DNA from: Gnetum montanum
Lineage: Eukaryota; Streptophyta; Gnetopsida; Gnetales; Gnetaceae
DNA length: 27,613 nucleotides
Direction of reading: 5' to 3'
Assembly: GCA_015680685.1 (NCBI GenBank)
Contig: MNCI01018962.1
Span: 1-27,613, forward strand
Shown: piece by piece, positions 21,565 through 27,613 of the stretch
Layout: each line of letters begins with the position of its first letter
Position numbering within the stretch: position 1 is the stretch's first letter
Notes under the pieces: generated by a model
The model's database searches: none
Told to the model about the DNA's origin: nothing
The model's input: only the letters and a program-made list of their open reading frames with translations
Program-made: the position numbers and the translations under genes

Positions 21565-21612
21565 CGGCCCCCCCCTTGCCGCTGCCCCCCCTCCCTTGTT
21601 TGTTTCGTCTGT

Positions 21613-21714
21613 TTGTTGGGGTTGCGCCTCCCCTTGTTGGGGGTGCACCCCCCCTCCCCTGCCCTCTTTTTTGTTGTTGAGGATGCGCCCCCCCCTTGTT
21701 GGGGGTGCACCCCC
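21613..21714 (+). repeat. Four-copy TTGTTGGGGGTGCACCCCC repeat in the 3' UTR
   Basis: Units start near 21613, 21634, 21673 and 21696. Two contain the perfect 14-bp palindrome GGGGGTGCACCCCC (21639-21652 and 21701-21714). In RNA each could fold into a short GC stem. The repeat lies between the stop codon and the poly(A) tail. Confidence 0.7.
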
Positions 21715-21740
21715 TCCTCTTGCTCTCATTGTTTGACCCC

Positions 21741-21779
21741 GAGGTTTTTGAGGTTTTGAGGTTTTGAGGTTTTGAGGTT
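21741..21779 (+). repeat. GAGGTTTT microsatellite, about five units
   Basis: GAGGTTTTT followed by three GAGGTTTT units and a final GAGGTTC, inside the 3' UTR of the retrocopy. Confidence 0.85.
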
Positions 21780-21930
21780 CGGTGGCTAAGCTCAGAGTCA
21801 TCCGAGCTTTGAAATTTGTGATTTTCTAGGGTCCCCCCCCCTCAAAGTGGGCCATCCCTGATGTCCCCCCCATTGTAATTGTTTACTCATGTACCATAAC
21901 TTTCAGTAATACAATCCCGAACATTCTCTC

Positions 21931-21942
21931 AAAAAAAAAACA
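21931..21942 (+). other. Poly(A) tail and right target-site duplication of the retrocopy
   Basis: Ten A follow TTTCAGTAATACAATCC...CATTCTCTC, a plausible plant mRNA 3' end with an AATACA near-signal 25 bases upstream. The last five A plus CA repeat the AAAAACA found at 20047. Confidence 0.75.
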
Positions 21943-22064
21943 TGCTATGGGAAGAGCATCCCTTCAACATCATCAGTGAAAGGGATGGGAAGCACACACT
22001 TGTGCAAAATAAGTCATACATGTTTTCAAATCTCTCAAAGATTAGGAAGCATCTACACAAGTAA
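21942..22064 (+). pseudogene. Tail of the gypsy gag-pro frame, downstream of the insertion
   Basis: Directly after the insertion the AT-rich host frame resumes without a stop, reading MLWEEHPFNIISERDGKHTL onward for 40 codons to TAA at 22062-22064. It is in phase with the frame that breaks off at 20053. No reverse transcriptase motif appears, so this polyprotein ended here or was truncated before pol. Confidence 0.6.
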
Positions 22065-22737
22065 TGTACACCCCTGATCCTATGCTTCTATGACATTGTA
22101 ACCATATGTATTAATAGCCAATTGGCCTAGACTTTCTTGTGACTTTTTTATGTCTCTTTACACTCTTTGTCTTAATCTTTTTCCACATGTAGCCTAAGGA
22201 CTTACTTTTTTTGCATTTTTATCAAAGCCTGTTTCTTTCTTTGTTTTCCCTTTTTAACACGATATAAATTGCAAAAACTCATAAAAAATTTAAAATCAAA
22301 AAACCATAAAAATATTAAAATATAAAATAAATAAAAATACATCTTTTCTCACAACTCAAGCTTGCCATGGCCTTAAACTGGCAATATCGCATGGGTTTCC
22401 ATGGCCTAAAACTAGTAAGTAATCCCTACCCTATGGCCATTTATAACCTTGTAGCCATTTTTAACACTTATAGCCATCTACAACATAGTAATTTATAACA
22501 TTTATAACTTTAAAACCTTAAAAACATAAAGCTAAGTTGAAACTACAAAGCTAGAATAGTATAGGCAAAAATTAAAACAAACTTAAAATTTAAAATGTTT
22601 AAGCATACATATCCATAGTCATACTATGTGGCACAAATGTTAAAACAATAAGCTACAAATTTAAAACTATCTTCAAATGGGACATTGGCCAACATTGGTC
22701 ATACATCATCAAAAATCAAAATAAAACATGAAGGATT
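22065..22737. other. A-rich spacer, no gene seen
   Basis: Sequence between two convergent coding regions. It has AAAAATTTAAAATCAAAAAACC-type A-rich DNA (22270-22340) and repeated AGCCATTTATAACC/AGCCATTTTTAAC words (22430-22500). It probably holds the 3' untranslated parts of both transcription units. No polypurine tract or LTR edge was recognised. Confidence 0.45.
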
Positions 22738-25700
22738 CTAAGAGGCATCTAGAGGAGGAGGTAGTGGATCATCATCACCCTCATCGTTGGGGCTGCCAAC
22801 ATCTTCTAGTGCATGAAATATGGTAGCATAAAGCTAATTAGTAACCAAGCAATAAGACTAATAAGTTAAATAAAACCAAAATAATAAAATCAAAGACAAG
22901 CTATCAAACCTATGGGGAATTCAGCTCAATGACCTCTTGGGGAAGATGTTGAGGACAAGTCTCCAAACAATTGATAATCTAGTTCTTCGTCATGTTTGCC
23001 AAGTCAACATCCCTATGATTAATACCTATGAAGATGTTTTTTGGATCCACTCTAGTCCAACTAGGTGGATCCTATGACACTGTAGTTGTAGAAGTCTCAC
23101 TTGTAGGCATGGTGATCTCAAGAGTAGGAGATTTGGCCAACATGAGAGTGCTTTCAAAGATCTAGTAGGCACTTTCAACCTAAATCCACTAGATGAATAG
23201 CTCTCTATTGCACTATTTAGTCATCTCCTCCTTGAGCCACTTAAGGTATGCCTCTCAATTAGCTTTGTACTCTTTCTTATGATCCTTCTGTGTCTTGCCC
23301 CACTCTAGGACCAAGGCACAATAGTCCTTCCAATCCTTGGCTTTTTAGTAGATGAGATCCATATGAATTTGCTACTCTGCCACCTCCTTGGTAAGTGCCA
23401 CATTATCATGGATCACATTCCAATATTGGGTCCATGTGATTTCTTTGGTTTGCAGGCTATCTAAGTTAGCCACTTGGGCTTTCACAAAGGCCTTGTGATC
23501 TTGAAGATCCTTGATCATCTTAGCTTTCTATTTGGTCTTCTCCCTCAAGGCCACAACTTGCTCCCATAGGGAACCTTTGGAATTATCATGAAGTTTTTGT
23601 GCACGAAACTACAAGATTAGTGGTAGTTTTGTACAACTCTAGGGGTACACTGTAAACATTGGAGGGAAGCTTCGGCAAGGAATTTAACTCCATGTCACGG
23701 TTAGGATCCCATGCTATTGATGGCACTAAAAACAACACATCACCATAAATACAATCGTAAGCATGAACCATAACCAAACATAGCCATAACATAAATACAA
23801 CCTATAACCTAAGATAGCCAATAAAATATAGCAAAATGACTAAGGTAAATAAAATTTAGTTCTTACTAATCTCAAGTGCAACCTTGGCCACGTCATGCAT
23901 GAACTCCATCTTGTCAAGAACCTCTACCCAAGGTTTCAAGTGAAACTTAGGTGTAGAGGCTTTTACTTGTGGCTCAAGAACTACAACAAGCATAATAGTC
24001 ATTGAATGGTTAGAATAAAAACAAAAACCATTCGCTATGATGAGTAGCATTAAAACATGTGCATACCTCCTCAAGGATGACAATGGAGGATGCACTTGGT
24101 AATGGCTCATCAAACAAGGTGTCTAGCTCATTTAAATCAATGTTGGCTAACCTTTAGCCTCATGTTACTATAAAAGTACCTCCTCTACATACCTTTGTTC
24201 CTTCACTACTACAATAGCAACATGACTCTGTGCCTCCTCCACTATGATTGCTGCATGCCTCTATGCTTCCTCCTTAGCAATAGCTTGGGCTACCATATCC
24301 CAATTCTTATCTACAACCATTATACATAAAACAAGTTATCACATGAAAGAACAACATAGTCATAACACATAGCATAACCAAATGCTAAAACATAATGAGA
24401 CATACCTATAAATTGAGCTTCTTTGTGGAGGGTTTCCCTATCACTAGTATTGCTTCCTCAACAAGCCATTTCAACTTTGCCTTAACCACTTGTTAGCCTC
24501 CTTACACAACTCTCAAGCCCTCCTGGAATTTGCTAGAACTATGAGAGGCTCCTCCCCCATGCTATCAGGGGAAGAATACTAACTACCACTAACTTACTTA
24601 GTGGTCACAAATAGTGACTCCCCCACATCCTCTAGTAGGTTCTAGGCCTACATAGTTGGATAAATCTAAGGCTTAGAGAGCTAGCTAGGGTCTTGGGCCA
24701 CAAAACGTCCATCCCTCCTCACCACTAGGAATCTGTAAAACTCTTCAAATAGGTTGCAAAAAATACATAATTCATGTGGATTATGGTAAATTTATCTTCA
24801 TGAAGTTTGAGGATCTCCTCTTGAAGCCTTGCAACCAAAGGAGTAGCCCAATTGAACTGTGTACCCTCTATTAGGACCTTCTTAAAGGTCCATCGCTATG
24901 TAATATCAATAACCATATTTTGTGAAAATATTTTAGGAAATGTGTAGGATCGGGACAAAGGATAAGATTCCTTTGCTTTGGAATTGGTGAAGTCATCCAA
25001 GGTAAGCCCAGAGTGGCCCTTACTAGCACTAGACCACTCATCAACTTCCTTACAATGGTCAGCCTCCTTGACTAGTTTGGTGACAACATTTATCCTATTA
25101 GCAAGAACACCAAACAAGTCATGGAAGGTCTCATCATTCAAAATAATGGTGATGAACATGTCTTGTACTATAGTGCTAAATTGATTGGCTCCTGCATCGA
25201 AGTAGTCAATGGCATTCAACATCTCTGCAGTCGGAATGGAGGGGATAGGTGCCATGAAAACATCAAGTAAGCCTACATGTTCAATGTTTGCTTGGATGTT
25301 CCTAGAAACTTGTACTCTCATCCATTTATGTGCTGACCTCACCTCACTAAACTTTAGGATGAGGGTATCCTTAGGGCATCCTCCAATGGAAAATGTGATG
25401 TTGGAAGAAGTGGAAGGTCTTGCATGACAAAAATAAATGCTTAGCATCAACATAGGCATGCATAGCAAAACCAAGATGTAGTAGTAGAAACATTATGCAT
25501 AATGTAGTAAATCATTCTTATTCTCACCTATCTTCTTCTTGTTTGGCAAAGCTCGTGAGGGATTCCCAATAGTAACGCCCTTCTTTCTAACATTCCTAGG
25601 GGTCACCCACCAACTATGTGCTATTTTGGTAGCTACACACTCCTTGTAAACAAGGTTAAACATATTGGTGTATTTATCAAAGTCCCTTCTTAACTTCTCA

Positions 25701-26006
25701 TATACAAAAATTTTGATCTTGGGGCCTTTGGTAAATACACTTAAGGTAGTTTGAACGACTACCAAGTTTTCATCATTCCTAATCAAACCTTGTTCACTAA
25801 CCTTGTACCTATAAGATGTGCATAAAATCGACAAGTTAAGAAAGGTGACTAAACCAATAAAACCAAAAGTGTTAGAAAAGTATAATAATCATACTTACCC
25901 CTGGAGTTGGTACATGTTGCTAGGAGGGTTCTGAAATAGTGTGTGAACTCTATGTGCCACCATCACAACAACACAATGTAACCAAAATAGCTGGATCTCC
26001 CTTGTT
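22738..26006 (-). pseudogene. Antisense multi-exon gene of unknown family, coiled-coil rich, decayed
   Basis: Read on the minus strand, good GT-AG introns separate coding blocks. The placed introns are 25898-25809 (GTAAGT...TATAG), 25527-25419, 24405-24311 (GTATGT...TGTAG), 24066-23981, 23866-23726 (GTAAGA...TTTAG) and 22919-22806; lengths are 86-141 bp. Codon phase is preserved across the first intron and across 23866-23726. Exon 25808-25528 reads YKVSEQGLIRNDENLVVVQT, then GPKIKIFVYEKLRRDFDKYT and WWVTPRNVRKKGVTIGNP. The next long exon has RVQVSRNIQANIEHVGLLDV and NDETFHDLFGVLANRIN. Block 23580-22920 is a Lys/Glu/Gln-rich coiled coil. The last exon ends in an acidic NDEGDDDPLPPPLDAS at stop 22738. 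There are at least eight exons; the 5' end is uncertain (ATG at 25973 is one option). In 23580-22920 eight of nine in-frame stops are TAG. I do not recognise the family. Antisense extra genes are known in Tat-type gypsy elements; a captured host gene is the alternative. Confidence 0.6.
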
Positions 26007-26221
26007 ATCACTCTAATTTGAAAAATACCTTAGCTAATGGAAACCTTAAATCTAGCATTAAAAACAAAAAACAATATATTTTAACAATTTTTAACTAATT
26101 TCTTAGAAAAAAATTCAAAAGTATACTTGCTTTTTTACCAAAATTGGTAACAACAAAACCTAATTTTAAAACCTAATCAAATGAAGCCTAAATAATCAAA
26201 AGTTAATCCCCTTAGATCCTT
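26007..26221. other. AT-rich spacer upstream of the antisense gene
   Basis: No coding texture on either strand apart from a possible further exon edge near 26006 (AACAAG|GGAGATCC on the minus strand). The promoter of the antisense gene may lie here or in the array beyond; no clear TATA box was picked. Confidence 0.35.
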
Positions 26222-27613
26222 CACACTGGATCGACATTGGTTAGCATGAACCCAGCATGATCCAAGGGGGTAACCTCCAAAACCACTTAGAAGCCCTCAA
26301 AACTACTAAAGTTTGACCTTACATCCTAGCCCCTGACACTACCAACCCCAGGAGCTGACATGCATGTTTGATTTGCTGACAAAAGAGTCTAGATCTAACA
26401 TTTTTGATCTATCCATGTTGGGGGAGGCTTGAACCATGATAGGTAGCATGGATCCAGTGTAGATGAGCTACCTTTCACTTTTGGCAATAAATTGATACCC
26501 CTAGAGACCAAAAAACCTACATCAACAAAGCCTATAACTTCACAAACTTGAGTTTGCACATATTTAACATTATTTTTGACCTTGAAACATACTAGACCCC
26601 CTCATCCACACTAGATCAATGCTAACTAGCATGTATAAGGGGGAGATAACCATCTATGCCCCTAAACAACCTTACAACCTAGCCAAATTTGACTAAAAAC
26701 TAGAGAAATGACTATTTCCAACCTTAGAATCTTGAAAGCTTGGTTGATTTTCTTTTGAAACCATCAAAAGACCAAAAATCAAGAGCATCCACCAATCATC
26801 CACACTGGCCATCATGGACCTAGTATGGATACTACCTACAACTTTATTTAATGCTCAAAACCCTTCCAAAGTGACCTCAAAACTTAGTTTGGGAGTGCAC
26901 AATTGAAGAAACTTGGTTCTAGCTACAAAGCCAACCCTGTTTGATATTGATATAGCCTAGATCAAGATCATTCATACTAAGCCCCCTCCCATCCATGTTG
27001 GCCAGCATACATGCAAGGGGTATAACCTTAAAACTTGCATTTTTGCCATTTTTGATCTCCAAAATGACCAATTTTGATAGATTTGGCCCTATGTTGCCTT
27101 GGGAAGGCCTTGGAATTCCAATTTTAACCTTCTTGATACCATGCAATCCATTTTCATTAGTATCTACACTAGCACCATGCTACTATCTAGTGTGGATCCA
27201 ATTGGGTGAAACTTTTAGGCATCAATGTGAATTCCCAAGAATTGAAATTGATGCTAAAACTAGCCTATTTTCTTTCCCAATCCACTGTGCTGACATGCAA
27301 GTTATCGGGAATACAAAACTGATCAAAATAACCCTATAAAACTACCTAGATGTTCCATCCACACTAGGAGTCACCCCATCCACACTAACCAGTGTAGACC
27401 TAGTGTGAGTCTAGCATGGATACCCTAAAAACCTTGCTTTTCAACTTAAACAACCCTAATTGGTGCCTAAACTCATCTAACACCCTAGTAGCCTTAAACC
27501 ATAGCCTACTAAGCCCTAAAACTAGTAAAAATCCAATTATTTTTTACCAATATTAGTTAATTTTTATTACATGCATTCCATTTTAATTGATTTAACCTTA
27601 TTTCATGGAATTT
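26222..27613. repeat. Degenerate tandem array, period about 193 bp, running off the window
   Basis: A CATCCACACTAG-like core, followed within about 20-60 bases by AGCATG words and often GGGGTATAACC, recurs with cores at 26222, 26414, 26607, 26801, 26994, 27165 and 27360. Spacings are 192, 193, 194, 193, 171 and 195. An extra CCACACTAACC core is at 27381. Sequence between cores is strongly diverged, so the period shows mainly through the cores. No gene is supported; the open frames at 26919-27339 overlap each other on both strands and carry the repeat. It may be the 3' untranslated or LTR part of the gypsy element, since related words occur at 14990-15350. Confidence 0.65.

Larger units (their letters stand above)
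20054..21942 (+). mobile_element. GC-rich, poly(A)-tailed retrocopy inserted in the gypsy gag-pro frame
   Basis: Composition changes abruptly at 20054 from AT-rich, CpG-poor to GC-rich and CpG-rich, and changes back after a run of ten A at 21931-21940. AAAAACA occurs on both sides (20047-20053 and 21936-21942), a 7-bp target-site duplication that overlaps the poly(A). Without the insert and one AAAAACA copy, the host reading frame continues in phase. No terminal repeats are present. The features (5' end near a transcript start, coding part, 3' untranslated region, A-tail, target duplication) are those of reverse-transcribed mRNA inserted by non-LTR machinery. The 5' end is placed by the duplication and may be truncated relative to the parent. 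Confidence 0.8.

Noticed and set aside
21108-21801. Three long minus-strand open frames opposite the retrocopy
   Set aside because: They are antisense shadows of the GC-rich coiled-coil coding and of the 3' UTR repeats, whose lack of stops follows from base composition.
26919-27339. Overlapping open frames on both strands (75 and 114 codons)
   Set aside because: They lie in the 193-bp repeat array, overlap antisense to each other and show no family motif.

Overview
The window looks like intergenic DNA from a plant with a very large, transposon-filled genome. A gymnosperm is my best guess, at low confidence. There is no intact cellular gene, no tRNA or rRNA, no CRISPR and no bacterial signal. 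Almost everything is nested, decayed LTR-retrotransposon sequence: AT-rich, poor in CpG, with reading frames broken mainly by TAG codons where glutamine is expected. Two segments differ by being rich in CpG: a solo LTR at 2254-3179 and a poly(A)-tailed insertion at 20054-21942. They are probably the youngest arrivals.

Layout: (1) 514-4160, a broken plus-strand gag-like gene split by the solo LTR. (2) 4407-5290 and 12882-13715, two diverged LTR copies of one family with matching TATA boxes. (3) 5291-5958 and 11680-12881, a T-rich tract with 183-bp tandem units. A 5.7-kb Ty1/copia element (5959-11679, minus strand) is inserted in it; it has two LTRs, PBS, PPT and gag, but no pol that I can find. 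(4) 13784-14860, another decayed gag-like stretch. (5) 14870-22064, a Ty3/gypsy region with an LTR-like leader, gag and a Tat/Athila-like protease, but no RT or integrase. (6) 20054-21942, a GC-rich processed retrocopy inserted in that gag-pro frame. It encodes a capsid-like domain plus a coiled coil and is flanked by AAAAACA on both sides. (7) 22738-26006, a minus-strand gene with at least seven short GT-AG introns and a long coiled coil. (8) 26222-27613, a degenerate tandem array with a period of about 193 bp.

The most interesting arrangement is the combination of a gypsy gag-protease in sense, a multi-intron gene in antisense and a retroposed capsid-like gene, all without pol. Some signals look like assembly artefacts: 136-bp inverted arms end exactly at two single Ns (18849, 19274), and a 57-bp direct duplication surrounds the N at 5657. 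All family calls come from hand-read motifs; no database search was made.
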